Below are positions 5,935 to 15,438 of a stretch of 64,000 bases of DNA, piece after piece. Source of the DNA: Chitinophaga japonensis (GTDB lineage: Bacteria; Bacteroidota; Bacteroidia; Chitinophagales; Chitinophagaceae); contig NZ_VLLG01000003.1 in assembly GCF_007830125.1 (NCBI RefSeq), positions 424,247-488,246 of the forward strand. Reading direction: 5' to 3'. The number at the start of each line of letters is the position of its first letter. Positions within the stretch are counted from its first letter, which is position 1. The notes below the pieces were generated by a model. The model searched no databases. It saw nothing but the letters and a program-made list of their open reading frames with translations, and was not told where the DNA came from. A program made the position numbers and the translations under genes.

Positions 5935-8334
5935 ATGATAGAAAATAATGAACTGACTATGAACATGGACAGCCGGTTATCTTTTGAAGAGTTCCGCAAG
6001 GAAGTATTAAATGACTACCGGCTGGCTTGCGAAAGCAGGGAAGTTAGCCTGCTGGCCCGTAAGGAAGTGCTTACGGGTAAAGCCAAGTTCGGGATATTTG
6101 GAGATGGAAAGGAAGTGGCCCAGATAGCAATGGCCAAGTACTTCCTGCCGGGCGATTTCCGCTCGGGCTACTACCGCGATCAAACCTTTGCTTTTGCCAG
6201 CGGTATCAGCACCATCGAACAATTCTTTTCCCAGTTATATGCCGATCCCGACCCGGAGAACGATCCTTTCTCCGCAGGCCGGCAGATGAATTCTCACTTT
6301 GCCACGCCCAACATCACGGAAGACGGCAACTGGCGCGACCTTACCAAGATCAAGAATACCGCTTCCGATATGGCGCCCACCGCCGCGCAAATGCCGCGTT
6401 CCCTGGGCCTGGCCTTTGCCTCCAAGCTTTTCCGCGAGGTAGAGGACCTGAAATCATTCACGCACCTGTCACATAACGGCAACGAGATATGCTTTGCCAC
6501 CATCGGCGACGCCGCTACCTCCGAAGGGCATTTCTGGGAAACCATGAATGCGGCCGGCGTGCTGCAGGTGCCGCTGGCGGTATTTGTATGGGACGATGGC
6601 TACGGCATTTCCGTGCCGCGTAAGTACCAGACCACTAAAGGGTCTATCAGCGCCGCAATGGAAGGCTTCCGGAAAACGGAGGATTCCAATGGTTTTGATA
6701 TATATAATGTAAAGGGCTGGGATTATGCCGGCATGTGTGAAGTATTTGAGAACGGGCTGCGCAAGGTGCGGGAAACCCATGTGCCCGCCCTGTTCCATGT
6801 AGAGGAGATCACCCAGCCGCAGGGCCACTCCACCAGCGGATCGCATGAGCGCTACAAGAGCAAGGACCGCCTGGCCTGGGAAAAGGAATTTGACTGCAAC
6901 CTGAAAATGCGCCAGTGGATACTGGAAAATGCCCTGTCGGACGAAGCTACGCTCCAGGAAATAGAATTAACGGCCAAAGCTACGGCCACGGCTGCACGTA
7001 AAAGCGCCTGGGAAAAATACATTGCGCCTATCCGGCAGCAGGTAAAGACCCTGGCGGCTCACGGGCAGGCGATCGTGGAAGAAGGCATCGCGGATACAGG
7101 CATGGTGCAGCAGGCCATACAGCAGTTGAAGGCCAACCGCGAGCCGCAGCGCCGGGATGTGTTGAAGACCGCCGCCGGCATTCTTTTCCGTCATAAAAAA
7201 ACACAGAGCCCTGCCCTGCAGGCCCTGCAGCAGTATTACGACCAGTTGCAGCAGCAGGAGCGGGAAAGCTACAGCTCCCACCTGTACGCCACCGGGGCCA
7301 ATTCCGCCCTGAACGTGCCGGAGGTGCCCGCTGTGTATGCCGACACACCGCAGATGGTGAACGGCTATGAAGTGCTGAATAAATATTTTGACCAGTTGTT
7401 TGCCGAAAACCCGAAAGTATTTGCCTTTGGCGAGGATGTGGGTAAGATAGGCGATGTGAACCAGGGTTTTGCCGGGCTGCAGCAAAAGCATGGTAAACAG
7501 CGTATATTCGATACCGGTATACGGGAGCTGACCATTATGGGACAGGCCATCGGGATGGCCTTCCGTGGTCTCAAGCCCATTGCGGAGATACAGTATATAG
7601 ATTACCTGCTGTACGGGCTGGAGCCCTTGAGCGATGATGTGGCCAGCCTGCAGTACCGCACCCGCGGCATACAGGCCTGCCCGGTGATCGTGCGCACGCG
7701 CGGCCACCGGCTGGAAGGCATCTGGCATTCCGGCTCGCCCATGGGCATGATCATTCACAGCCTGCGGGGCATGCATATTTGCGTGCCGCGCAACATGGTG
7801 CAGGCGGCCGGTATGTACAACACCCTGCTGAGCGCCAATGAGCCGGCCCTGATGGTAGAGTCCCTGAACGGCTACCGCCTGAAGGAAAAGCTGCCGCAGA
7901 ACCTCACCGAGTTTACCGTGCCCCTGGGCATACCCGAAGTGCTGCACGCCGGCACTGATATCACCCTGGTGTCTTACGGCTCTACTTTGCGCGTAGTGGA
8001 GGAAGCCATGCATACCCTGGAGCAGATGGAGATTTCCTGTGAGCTGATAGACGTGCAGACCCTGCTGCCTTTCGATATTCATCACAGCATCCTGGAATCG
8101 CTGAAAAAGACCAATCGCATCCTGTTCATTGACGAGGATGTTCCGGGCGGCGGCACCGCCTTCATGTTCCAGCAGGTAATGGAAATACAGGGCGGCTACC
8201 GCTGGCTGGATGTGGCTCCCCGCACCCTGAGCGCGCAGGCGCACCGCCCGGCCTATGGCTCTGACGGGGATTACTTCTCCAAGCCCAATGCGGAAGATGT
8301 AGTGCAGGTGGTAATGGCCATGATGGAGGAATAA
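5935..8334 (+). CDS. Fused 2-oxoacid dehydrogenase E1 alpha/beta
   Basis: A thiamine-diphosphate E1 component with both subunits in one chain of 799 residues, acting in the decarboxylation step of a 2-oxoacid dehydrogenase complex. The alpha part (about 20-370) carries the TPP motif GDAATSEGHF...NAAG at 191-208; the usual GDG is GDA here. The beta part (about 465-799) starts with NGYEVLNKYFDQ and contains FGEDVG, DTGIRE and the C-terminal transketolase-type half. A linker of roughly 90 residues rich in Gln separates them. Fused E1 proteins of this kind occur in Bacteroidota and are usually assigned to branched-chain 2-oxoacids or pyruvate; the sequence alone does not decide. No E2 or E3 is nearby. 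A strong terminator follows. Confidence 0.92.
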   Translation: MIENNELTMNMDSRLSFEEFRKEVLNDYRLACESREVSLLARKEVLTGKAKFGIFGDGKEVAQIAMAKYFLPGDFRSGYYRDQTFAFASGISTIEQFFSQLYADPDPENDPFSAGRQMNSHFATPNITEDGNWRDLTKIKNTASDMAPTAAQMPRSLGLAFASKLFREVEDLKSFTHLSHNGNEICFATIGDAATSEGHFWETMNAAGVLQVPLAVFVWDDGYGISVPRKYQTTKGSISAAMEGFRKTEDSNGFDIYNVKGWDYAGMCEVFENGLRKVRETHVPALFHVEEITQPQGHSTSGSHERYKSKDRLAWEKEFDCNLKMRQWILENALSDEATLQEIELTAKATATAARKSAWEKYIAPIRQQVKTLAAHGQAIVEEGIADTGMVQQAIQQLKANREPQRRDVLKTAAGILFRHKKTQSPALQALQQYYDQLQQQERESYSSHLYATGANSALNVPEVPAVYADTPQMVNGYEVLNKYFDQLFAENPKVFAFGEDVGKIGDVNQGFAGLQQKHGKQRIFDTGIRELTIMGQAIGMAFRGLKPIAEIQYIDYLLYGLEPLSDDVASLQYRTRGIQACPVIVRTRGHRLEGIWHSGSPMGMIIHSLRGMHICVPRNMVQAAGMYNTLLSANEPALMVESLNGYRLKEKLPQNLTEFTVPLGIPEVLHAGTDITLVSYGSTLRVVEEAMHTLEQMEISCELIDVQTLLPFDIHHSILESLKKTNRILFIDEDVPGGGTAFMFQQVMEIQGGYRWLDVAPRTLSAQAHRPAYGSDGDYFSKPNAEDVVQVVMAMMEE

Positions 8335-8360
8335 AGGCATCAACAGTCCTGGAAATACAG

Positions 8361-8394
8361 CGTCCCGCGCAGCAAGCCTGCACGGGACGTTTTT
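8361..8394 (+). terminator. Terminator after the E1 gene
   Basis: CGTCCCG (8361-8367) pairs with CGGGACG (8383-8389), followed by five T. Confidence 0.85.
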
Positions 8395-8597
8395 CTTCCT
8401 CAGTATAACAGTTGTAGGTTAGGCGGCATGACAAGCAGTAGTGCCACAAATATTAAAAAATATATTCATACTGCTATGCCATTCCCGTGTTATTTAAACA
8501 TTATTTCAATTTATTTATAAACTTGCCCCGGTGTAATGCTTCTACCGATAAACGGTAAGATGGCACTTTTCATTATAACGGACCAAGCATTTAACAT

Positions 8598-9572
8598 ATG
8601 CAACAAATTGTAGTACTGGACGGCTATGCATTAAACCCCGGCGACCTGGACTGGGCGCCGCTGCATGCCCTGGGCCGGGTAACGGTATATGACAGAACGC
8701 CCGAAGCGGAAGTGGCTGCCCGCGCAAAGGATGCGAACATTATACTCACCAACAAGGCCATTGTAAGCGCTGCCACCATTGCAGGGCTGCCGCGGCTGCA
8801 GTACATCGGCGTAATGGCCACCGGTTACAACGTGGTAGATATAGCTGCCGCCACGGCCCGGCAGATACCCGTTACCAATGTGCCGGCTTACGGTACCGCT
8901 GCGGTGGCCCAGCATACCTTTGCACTGATACTGGAGTTGTGCGGCCAGGTGGGCCTGCACGCCGCCGGTGTACGGGCAGGCGACTGGAGCCGCAGTGCCG
9001 ACTTCTCGTACTGGAGATCTCCCCTGCATGAGTTGGACGGCAAGGTGCTGGGGATTATAGGGCTGGGGCAGATAGGCAGGGCCGTAGCCCGTATAGCCCA
9101 GGCGTTTGGTATGCAGGTAGTAGCGCATCACCGGCACCCGGAGCGGGATAAAATGGAGGGCGTCAGGTTTGTGGACATCCCCACCTGTTTTGCCATCGCG
9201 GACATTGTATCCCTGCACTGCCCGCTGAACGAACAGAACCGGGGTTTTGTAAACGCCGCATTGCTGGGTACTATGAAGCCGGGCGCTTTCCTGGTCAATA
9301 CCAGCCGGGGGCCGCTGATCAATGAAGCAGACTTGGCCGATGCGCTGAACCAGGAACGTATAGCCGGCGCCGCGCTGGATGTGCTGTCCCTAGAGCCGCC
9401 CGCGCCGGATAACCCGCTGCTGCAGGCCCGGAACTGCATCATTACCCCGCATATCGCCTGGGCTACGCGGGAGGCCAGGAGCCGGCTGCTGCACACCGTG
9501 GCGGCTAATGTGAAGGCTTTCCTGGAAGGCGCGCCGCAAAACCTGGTAAACGGGGTAAATACCACAGTGTAA
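8598..9572 (+). CDS. D-2-hydroxyacid dehydrogenase (glycerate dehydrogenase-like)
   Basis: NAD(P)-dependent reduction of a 2-oxo acid to a D-2-hydroxy acid. The Rossmann motif GLGQIG is at about 152-157. The catalytic triad is recognisable: Arg in NTSRGPLI (about 235), Glu in LSLEPP (about 264) and His in ITPHIAW (about 283). The 324 residues are standard for the family. Overall character (TGYNVVDI, VPAYGTAAVAQHTFALILEL) is closest to glycerate/hydroxypyruvate-type enzymes, so hydroxypyruvate or glyoxylate is the likeliest substrate, but this is an inference. It stands alone, 263 bases after the E1 gene. Confidence 0.88.
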   Translation: MQQIVVLDGYALNPGDLDWAPLHALGRVTVYDRTPEAEVAARAKDANIILTNKAIVSAATIAGLPRLQYIGVMATGYNVVDIAAATARQIPVTNVPAYGTAAVAQHTFALILELCGQVGLHAAGVRAGDWSRSADFSYWRSPLHELDGKVLGIIGLGQIGRAVARIAQAFGMQVVAHHRHPERDKMEGVRFVDIPTCFAIADIVSLHCPLNEQNRGFVNAALLGTMKPGAFLVNTSRGPLINEADLADALNQERIAGAALDVLSLEPPAPDNPLLQARNCIITPHIAWATREARSRLLHTVAANVKAFLEGAPQNLVNGVNTTV

Positions 9573-9814
9573 TAATTATATTTATTTGTTATTAACTATG
9601 AATTAACTATAATTGAATGGTGATAATTGTGCATGTTAATAATGAACAAAATGGCGGAAAAAAGCCCCTAAAAAACTTTCCGTGATTTGTCAAGTTTCAG
9701 CAATAATTAGCTAAATTGGAAAAGAATTTTAACCCTAACGGTTACTTTAAGAGACACGAAGCGATATTTATTGATCAGGCACCCTAGACTTTTTATCGAA
9801 AAATCCACCTGTGT
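9573..9814. other. AT-rich intergenic region upstream of the response regulator
   Basis: Nothing coding is supported. No clear terminator follows the dehydrogenase. TTACTTTAAG near 9741-9750 is a weak -7 candidate for the regulator transcript, which would then have a leader of about 200 bases. Confidence 0.35.
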
Positions 9815-9959
9815 ATGAAGCCGAGCAGGATGCGAGGTTCCATCTGCCCATTCAGAAAACAAACATATTAACAGATGAAACCGAGCATGATAAACATTCT
9901 TGTGCAAAGGACTGTAAATGCGAGGTTCCATGAGACTGCTAACAAAAAATTATTTACGA
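9815..9959 (+). promoter_or_regulatory. 5' leader shared with the phosphatase gene at 34.3 kb
   Basis: Two copies of a motif lie here. Copy 1 (9815-9843) has ATGAAGCCGAGC then GCGAGGTTCCAT. Copy 2 (9875-9936) has ATGAAACCGAGC then GCGAGGTTCCATGAGAC. Copy 2 continues with a GCTAA, A-rich, TTTACGA stretch right up to the start codon at 9960. The same order of blocks, down to ACGA-ATGAAA at the start codon, occurs before the PafA-type phosphatase at 34252-34316. The distance from GGTTCCAT to the start codon is 36 bases here and 34 there. Confidence 0.7.
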
Positions 9960-10673
9960 ATGAAAGCAGGAATACTACTGGTAGAAGACGACCATTTTTT
10001 CGCCAAAGTAATTAAAAGACACCTGGAGAAGGAAGGCTACAGCGTAGTGCACTGCCTTAATGGAGACCAGGCCTGGAGCATGTTCCAGGAGCGGGTTTTT
10101 GACATTTGCCTGCTGGATATCATTATGCCCGGCAGGGATGGATTCACCCTGGCTAAAGAGATCCGCGGCCAGGACACGAACATTCCCATCATCTTCACTT
10201 CCTCCCGCTACATGGAACAGGATCGCCTGCACGGTTTTGAAGCCGGCGGGGACGACTACCTGGTAAAGCCTTTTAACATCGAGGAGCTGCAGTTCCGGAT
10301 AGAGGTATTCCTGAAAAGGAGCCGGCTGCTGCAAAGCAGGAAAGTGCTCACCTACCAGCTAGGCAACCTGGAGTTCAATTACACCGAGCTGAAAATTTAT
10401 CATAAAATTACCGGTCATACCATCAACCTGCCTCCCAAGGAAGCGGAGTTACTGAAGTTCCTTTGTGAGAATCCCAACCGGCGCCTGAAACGGGAGAACA
10501 TCCTGCAGGCCGTTTGGGGCAGCGACGACTTTTTTGCCGGCCGCACGATGGATGTATACCTTACCCGTTTGAGAAAACATTTCCGCCTGGATGAGGATGT
10601 AAAGCTGGAAACCTTTCATGGAAAGGGGTTAAGGCTGGTCACAGATCCCAATGCCTGTACGGCGGAAGTATAA
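9960..10673 (+). CDS. OmpR/PhoB-type response regulator
   Basis: Two-component response regulator of 237 residues. The receiver domain (1-120) has the acidic pair Asp10-Asp11, phospho-acceptor Asp53 in LLDIIMPG, Thr80-Ser81 in IIFTSS and Lys103 in LVKPFN. A winged-helix DNA-binding domain of the OmpR class follows (about 135-230), with PPKEAELLKFLCENP and MDVYLTRLRKHF. I chose ATG 9960 rather than an upstream frame because the receiver fold begins there and the conserved leader ends there. No histidine kinase is adjacent, so it is an orphan. A strong terminator follows. Confidence 0.93.
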   Translation: MKAGILLVEDDHFFAKVIKRHLEKEGYSVVHCLNGDQAWSMFQERVFDICLLDIIMPGRDGFTLAKEIRGQDTNIPIIFTSSRYMEQDRLHGFEAGGDDYLVKPFNIEELQFRIEVFLKRSRLLQSRKVLTYQLGNLEFNYTELKIYHKITGHTINLPPKEAELLKFLCENPNRRLKRENILQAVWGSDDFFAGRTMDVYLTRLRKHFRLDEDVKLETFHGKGLRLVTDPNACTAEV

Positions 10674-10715
10674 AATAATGTAAGAGCAACCACAAACACC
10701 ACACACCACACCACG

Positions 10716-10755
10716 GAGAACCGTTCTGCTACGGCAAAACGGTTCTCTTTTTTTT
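10716..10755 (+). terminator. Terminator after the response regulator
   Basis: GAGAACCGTT (10716-10725) and AACGGTTCTC (10738-10747) are perfect complements, followed by eight T. It also separates the gene from convergent yebC. Confidence 0.93.
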
Positions 10756-10769
10756 ATAGCGGTCAATGC

Positions 10770-11480
10770 TTATTTCAGGTTATGGAACACCTGCTGCACG
10801 TCCTCGTCCTGTTCCAGGCGGTCTACCAGTTGCAGCACTTCCTTGGCCTGCTCGTCATTCAGTTCCACGGTAGTAGTGGGAATACGCTGCAGTTCCGCGC
10901 TGATGGTGGAGATGCCTTTTTCTTCCAGGGCCTTGGCCATGTTCCCGAACTCGGTAAAAGGCGTGCGGATAATGATATTGCCTTCGCTGTCTTCCCCGAT
11001 CTCTTCCAGGCCGGCGTCTATCAGCTCCAGTTCCAGCTCTTCCAGGTCCTGCCCTTCATTTTTGATCTTGAACACGCCCATGCGGTTGAACATAAAGCCT
11101 ACAGAGCCGCTGGTGCCCAGGCTGCCGCCTTCCTTGTTGAAGTGCATACGCACATTGGCCACGGTACGGGTAGGGTTGTCCGTAGCAGTTTCCACCATTA
11201 CGGCCACGCCATGCGGCGCATATCCTTCATATACTACTTCTTCATAGTCCGTTTTATCCTTGCCCATGGCGCGCTTGATAGCGGCTTCCACCCGGTCTTT
11301 GGGCATGTTCACGCCTTTGGCGTTCGCCATGCAGCGGCGCAGGGCGGGGTTATTGTCCGGGTCCGGGCCGCCTTGCTTTACAGCGATGGCTATTTCCTTC
11401 CCTATCCTGGTGAACTGTTTGGCCATCCTGTCCCAGCGGGCGAACATGGTGGCCTTTCTTACTTCAAATATTCTTCCCAT
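10770..11480 (-). CDS. yebC: YebC/PmpR family protein
   Basis: YebC-family proteins were long annotated as transcription regulators and have more recently been linked to relief of ribosome stalling; the role in this organism is unknown. The chain begins [30 protein letters not shown], then has [35 protein letters not shown], both typical of the family. The 236 residues are the usual length. A longer frame upstream runs through the promoter and the permease terminator, so ATG at 11480 is the start. Confidence 0.93.
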   Translation of the reverse strand: MGRIFEVRKATMFARWDRMAKQFTRIGKEIAIAVKQGGPDPDNNPALRRCMANAKGVNMPKDRVEAAIKRAMGKDKTDYEEVVYEGYAPHGVAVMVETATDNPTRTVANVRMHFNKEGGSLGTSGSVGFMFNRMGVFKIKNEGQDLEELELELIDAGLEEIGEDSEGNIIIRTPFTEFGNMAKALEEKGISTISAELQRIPTTTVELNDEQAKEVLQLVDRLEQDEDVQQVFHNLK

Positions 11481-11501
11481 GTTGGTTGATTGTTCGAAAC
11501 G

Positions 11502-11509
11502 CAAAAGTA
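11502..11509 (-). promoter_or_regulatory. -7 box of the yebC promoter
   Basis: TACTTTTG on the minus strand, 21 bases before the start codon, just downstream of the permease terminator. Confidence 0.6.
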
Positions 11510-11520
11510 AGGTAATACTG

Positions 11521-11560
11521 GTAAAACTAAAACCGCCCGTTTGACTGCAAACGGGCGGTT
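11521..11560 (-). terminator. Terminator of the amino-acid permease gene
   Basis: AACCGCCCGTTTG (11531-11543) and CAAACGGGCGGTT (11548-11560) form a perfect 13-bp stem with an ACTG loop. The minus-strand 3' side is T-rich. Confidence 0.9.
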
Positions 11561-11581
11561 GAAAAATATGTGTAAGGCGCA

Positions 11582-13078
11582 CTATTCCTTCAGTTTGCGG
11601 GCCTTGCTATGCTTTACACTGTAGCCGAAATAGATGGCAAAGCCAATGGCCAGCCATACGAGCAGCCGCAGCCAGTTGTCAATACCCAGGCCGAATATCA
11701 TCAGCAGGCATACCACTGCGCCCGCAATGGGCACCACCGGCACCCAGGGCGTTTTGAACGGGCGGGGCACCTCGGGGTTGCTCTTGCGCATTACCAGCAC
11801 GCCAATGCATACCAGCACAAAGGCAAAGAGGGTACCGATACTGGTCATGTTGCCTACAATATGATCCGGCACAAAACCGGCAAATACCGCGGTAAATACA
11901 AAGAATAGTATCTGTGATTTATAAGGCGTACGGTACTTGGGATGCAGCGCGGAAAATACCGGCGGCACCAGCCCGTCGTTGGACATGGAGTAGAACACGC
12001 GGGTCTGTCCCAGCAGCATCACCAGTATTACGGAGGAGAAACCCGCCAGGATGGCGATGGTAATCATCAGGGAGAGCCAGCCAAGTCCCGGCATGTAGGT
12101 ATCAATCGCATAGGCCACGGAAGCCTCGCTGCCCGCCTTCAGGAAGTCCCTGTAAGGCGCCACGCCGGTAAGTACGTGGGAGAAAAGAATGTATAATACG
12201 GTACAGATGGCCAGGGATACCAGGATGCCGATAGGCATGGCCTTTTTCGGGTTCTTGGTTTCCTGGGCGGTGGTGGACACGGCATCGAACCCGATAAAGG
12301 CAAAGAATACGATGCCGGCCCCCGTGAGCACACCCGGCCAGCCGTGGTTCCAGAAATTCGAGTAATCTATGACGGCCCCGTCGCTCAACTGCACCGTGCC
12401 GGCATTGGCCGGGATGGTGTAAGGCGTATGGTTGGCAGGATCAATGAACTTCCAGCCCAGGGCTATGAACAGCAGCACAATGGCCACTTTTACGATCACG
12501 ATAACAGTGTTTACCACGGCAGACTCCTGCGTGCCACGGATCAGCAGCAGGGTAAGCAGCAGCAGGATGCAGATGGCGGGAATGTTGATAATACCCCGCA
12601 CGCCTGCTTCGGACATCTGGAAAGGCGAGTGCGACCATTCATATGGTATGGTGACATGAAAAAGCGTGCTCAATAAGTTGTTCAGGTATTGGGACCAGCC
12701 AATCGAAACCGTGGCGGCGCCCAGCGCATATTCCAGCACCAGGTCCCAGCCTATGATCCAGGCTACTACTTCTCCCAGGGTGGCATAGGAATACGTGTAG
12801 GCGCTACCGGCAATAGGTATCATGGAAGCAAATTCCGCATAGCAAAGGCCCGCCAGCGCACAGCCGATGGCCGCTATTACGAAGGAAAGGGTTACCGCAG
12901 GCCCTGCGTGGGCGCCGGCAGCAGCAGCCGTGCGCACAAAGAGCCCGGCGCCGATAATGGCGCCAATGCCCAACGCTACCAGCGATCCGGCGCTTAACGT
13001 TCTTTTTAACCCTTTTTCCGATTCGGATGCTTCAGATAACAATTGACCCAGTGGCTTTCTTACAAAGAGTCTACTCAT
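11582..13078 (-). CDS. APC-family amino acid permease (CAT-like)
   Basis: Inner-membrane amino acid transporter of 498 residues with about 12 or more hydrophobic segments. The first segment carries [19 protein letters not shown], the conserved unwound substrate-binding region of the APC superfamily. [28 protein letters not shown] in the middle is the signature of the cationic amino acid transporter (CAT/YfnA) branch. The C-terminus is short and basic. Substrate specificity cannot be read from the sequence. It is transcribed alone, with a hairpin terminator after it and a TATATTTG box (13136-13143) about 58 bases before the start. Confidence 0.9.
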   Translation of the reverse strand: MSRLFVRKPLGQLLSEASESEKGLKRTLSAGSLVALGIGAIIGAGLFVRTAAAAGAHAGPAVTLSFVIAAIGCALAGLCYAEFASMIPIAGSAYTYSYATLGEVVAWIIGWDLVLEYALGAATVSIGWSQYLNNLLSTLFHVTIPYEWSHSPFQMSEAGVRGIINIPAICILLLLTLLLIRGTQESAVVNTVIVIVKVAIVLLFIALGWKFIDPANHTPYTIPANAGTVQLSDGAVIDYSNFWNHGWPGVLTGAGIVFFAFIGFDAVSTTAQETKNPKKAMPIGILVSLAICTVLYILFSHVLTGVAPYRDFLKAGSEASVAYAIDTYMPGLGWLSLMITIAILAGFSSVILVMLLGQTRVFYSMSNDGLVPPVFSALHPKYRTPYKSQILFFVFTAVFAGFVPDHIVGNMTSIGTLFAFVLVCIGVLVMRKSNPEVPRPFKTPWVPVVPIAGAVVCLLMIFGLGIDNWLRLLVWLAIGFAIYFGYSVKHSKARKLKE

Positions 13079-13210
13079 GATAGAAGTATTGTTGGTTGAT
13101 GTTTAAGGTGGTTTAGCTTGTTGTTTTAAGACCGCCAAATATAACTATCTAAAAGCAAACGCACCTTTTTTATTTTATAAGGTATGGGCTGATTTTTAGC
13201 CTGATAACCT

Positions 13211-13218
13211 TATTTTTG
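13211..13218 (+). promoter_or_regulatory. -7 box of the symporter promoter
   Basis: TATTTTTG fits TAnnTTTG. It overlaps an upstream in-frame ATG at 13216, which argues that translation starts at the later ATG (13267). Confidence 0.5.
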
Positions 13219-13266
13219 GGGAATTTTGTCGGATATTTCTATCATAAATCTAAACTGCACCTGTTA

Positions 13267-14676
13267 ATGACTAAAAAGCAAGCCGCCTGGATCGCATTCT
13301 TTGCCATTACCATTGCTGCTATTCTTACCTGTTTATCCCACTATAACCTGCTGGCCCTGCCGCAGCCGGTATTACTCACGGTGCGCTGGCTCGCTACGGC
13401 CAGCCTGGTATGGTTCGCCATCAGGAAAAAATCATTGACCACCTGGATACTGGTCAGCATGGTGGTAGGCGCCGGTATCGGGCATGATTTCCCCCAGGTG
13501 GGCATGAACCTGCGCGTGCTGAGCCAGATATTCCTGAGAATGATCAAGACCATTATCGCCCCGCTGATATTTGCCACCCTGGTGGTAGGTATTGCCGGGC
13601 ATTCCGATATCAAGCAGGTAGGGCGTATGGGATGGAAGTCCCTGCTGTACTTCGAAGTGGTGACCACTATCGCCCTGTTCATTGGCGTAGCCGCCATCAA
13701 CATCAGCAAGGCCGGTATGGGCATACAGATGCCCGCGGAGGTGCACGAAGCAGTGCAAACGCCCCCGCCGCAAAGCTGGCAGGATATCATCCTGCATATT
13801 TTCCCGGAAAACATTGCCAAGTCCATTTACCACGGCGACGTGCTGCCCGTGGTGGTGTTCAGCGTGATCTTCGGCATTGCGCTGGGCATGGTAAAGGAAA
13901 AGGTACGCCGTCCCATGCTGGGCTTTTGCGAAAGCCTTTCTGAAACCATGTTCAAGTTCACCAATATCGTGATGTATTTTGCACCGGTAGGGGTAGGAGC
14001 GGCTATTGCCTATACGGTAGGGCATGGCGGCCTGTCTGTGCTGGGCAACCTGTTCCAACTGCTGCTTACGCTGTACGTGGCGCTGATCGTTTTTGTGCTG
14101 GTGGTGCTGCTGCCCGTGGCGCTTATCATAAAGCTGCCTATCCGGCGTTTTATAAAGGAGATATCCGAACCGGTGTCCATTGCATTTGCTACCACCAGCT
14201 CGGAGTCTGCCCTGCCCAAAGCCATGGAGGCCATGGGGCGTATGGGCGTACCGCGCAAGATAGTGGCCTTTGTAATGCCTACCGGCTACAGCTTTAACCT
14301 GGACGGGTCTACCCTGTACCTGTCGCTGGCCTCTATTTTTGTGGCGCAGGCGGCTGGTATCCATATGAGCTTCGGGCAGCAACTGCTGATGGTATTTACG
14401 CTGATGCTTACCAGCAAGGGCGTGGCCGGCGTGCCCCGCGCTACCCTGGTGATCATACTCGGTACGGTAGCCTCTTTTCACCTGCCCTCCTGGCCGGTGT
14501 TCCTGATACTGGGTATTGATGAGCTGATGGATATGGCCCGCACGTCTGTAAACGTGATCGGCAACTGCCTGGCCACCGCAGTGGTGGGCAAATGGGAAGG
14601 GGAAACGGATTTCAGCAAGCCTGCGGCAGACAGCATTAGCGCAGAAGTTGCCGAAACCATGATATCCCACAATTAA
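13267..14676 (+). CDS. Dicarboxylate/amino acid:cation symporter (DAACS family)
   Basis: GltP/DctA-like secondary transporter of 469 residues, driving uptake of C4-dicarboxylates or acidic amino acids with H+ or Na+. Motifs of the family core are present: the serine-rich hairpin TTSSESALPKAMEAMG, the unwound TM7 with GYSFNLDGST (NMDGT in the archaeal homologue), hairpin 2 around SKGVAGVPRA, and TM8 with DELMDMARTSVNVIGN. An extra N-terminal segment of about 70 residues with two hydrophobic stretches precedes the core. Start chosen because the earlier ATG overlaps the promoter box. Confidence 0.92.
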   Translation: MTKKQAAWIAFFAITIAAILTCLSHYNLLALPQPVLLTVRWLATASLVWFAIRKKSLTTWILVSMVVGAGIGHDFPQVGMNLRVLSQIFLRMIKTIIAPLIFATLVVGIAGHSDIKQVGRMGWKSLLYFEVVTTIALFIGVAAINISKAGMGIQMPAEVHEAVQTPPPQSWQDIILHIFPENIAKSIYHGDVLPVVVFSVIFGIALGMVKEKVRRPMLGFCESLSETMFKFTNIVMYFAPVGVGAAIAYTVGHGGLSVLGNLFQLLLTLYVALIVFVLVVLLPVALIIKLPIRRFIKEISEPVSIAFATTSSESALPKAMEAMGRMGVPRKIVAFVMPTGYSFNLDGSTLYLSLASIFVAQAAGIHMSFGQQLLMVFTLMLTSKGVAGVPRATLVIILGTVASFHLPSWPVFLILGIDELMDMARTSVNVIGNCLATAVVGKWEGETDFSKPAADSISAEVAETMISHN

Positions 14677-14733
14677 CAATTAATACCTAATTTTAGCCTT
14701 ACGCCAACTTTTTAAATTAAACAAAACGACGGC

Positions 14734-15420
14734 ATGGATCAGATCATAGAGTTTTTCAAGCATTTAATCAACCCCGAATGGATCATTGAGCACGGCGGTA
14801 TTTATTTATTGTTGCTGATCATTTTTGCGGAGACGGGGCTGTTCGTGGGATTTTTTCTGCCGGGGGATTCCCTGCTGTTCGTGGCCGGCATTTACGGGGA
14901 GCTGCTGAGCAAGAGCTTTTTCGATATGCCGTTTTTTGTAGTGATGCTGGTGATCGCCATTGCCGGGGTACTGGGCAATATGGTGGGCTTCTGGTTCGGG
15001 CGTAAATCAGGGCCGCTGCTGTTCAATCGGAAGGATACGCTGCTCTTTAAAAAGAAATACCTGTACCAGGCCAAGGAGTTTTATGACAAGCACGGCGGCG
15101 GCGCTATTTTCCTGGCCCGTTTCCTGCCTATTGTGCGCACTTTCGCTCCCATTGTAGCCGGTATTGTGCAGATGGACGGCAAAAAGTTCATGCTGTATAA
15201 TATTGTAGGCTCCTTTGCCTGGGTATTTTCCATGATGCTGGCGGGACATTACCTGGATAAGGCCTTCCCCACGCTCAAGGACCACCTGGAGCTGATCATC
15301 GTGATCATTATCCTGATCACCACCCTGCCTGTGCTCTTCAAGATATTTTTCGGCAAGACCAAGCAGGAAACACATACGCTGCGTGAGGACAGCAAAGCGC
15401 CTACCGACACGTTATCGTAA
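14734..15420 (+). CDS. DedA family membrane protein
   Basis: A VTT/DedA-domain inner-membrane protein of 228 residues. Family motifs are GLFVGFFLPGDSLLFVAG near residue 35, the glycine-rich GNMVGFWFGRKSG near 80, and FLARFLPIVRTFAPIVAG near 132, whose Arg residues are conserved. DedA proteins have been linked to membrane homeostasis and to undecaprenyl-phosphate or phospholipid flipping. It lies between the DAACS symporter and an MFS transporter on the same strand with short gaps (57 and 18 bases), so the three may be co-transcribed. Confidence 0.92.
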   Translation: MDQIIEFFKHLINPEWIIEHGGIYLLLLIIFAETGLFVGFFLPGDSLLFVAGIYGELLSKSFFDMPFFVVMLVIAIAGVLGNMVGFWFGRKSGPLLFNRKDTLLFKKKYLYQAKEFYDKHGGGAIFLARFLPIVRTFAPIVAGIVQMDGKKFMLYNIVGSFAWVFSMMLAGHYLDKAFPTLKDHLELIIVIIILITTLPVLFKIFFGKTKQETHTLREDSKAPTDTLS

Positions 15421-15438
15421 GCACTATACATCACATTT

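Noticed and set aside
9918..9959. Upstream start (14 codons earlier) for the response regulator
   Set aside because: The receiver domain begins at ATG 9960, and the extra codons fall in the conserved leader.
13432..14679. Minus-strand open frame of 415 codons opposite the DAACS symporter
   Set aside because: His/Gln-rich shadow of transmembrane coding sequence.
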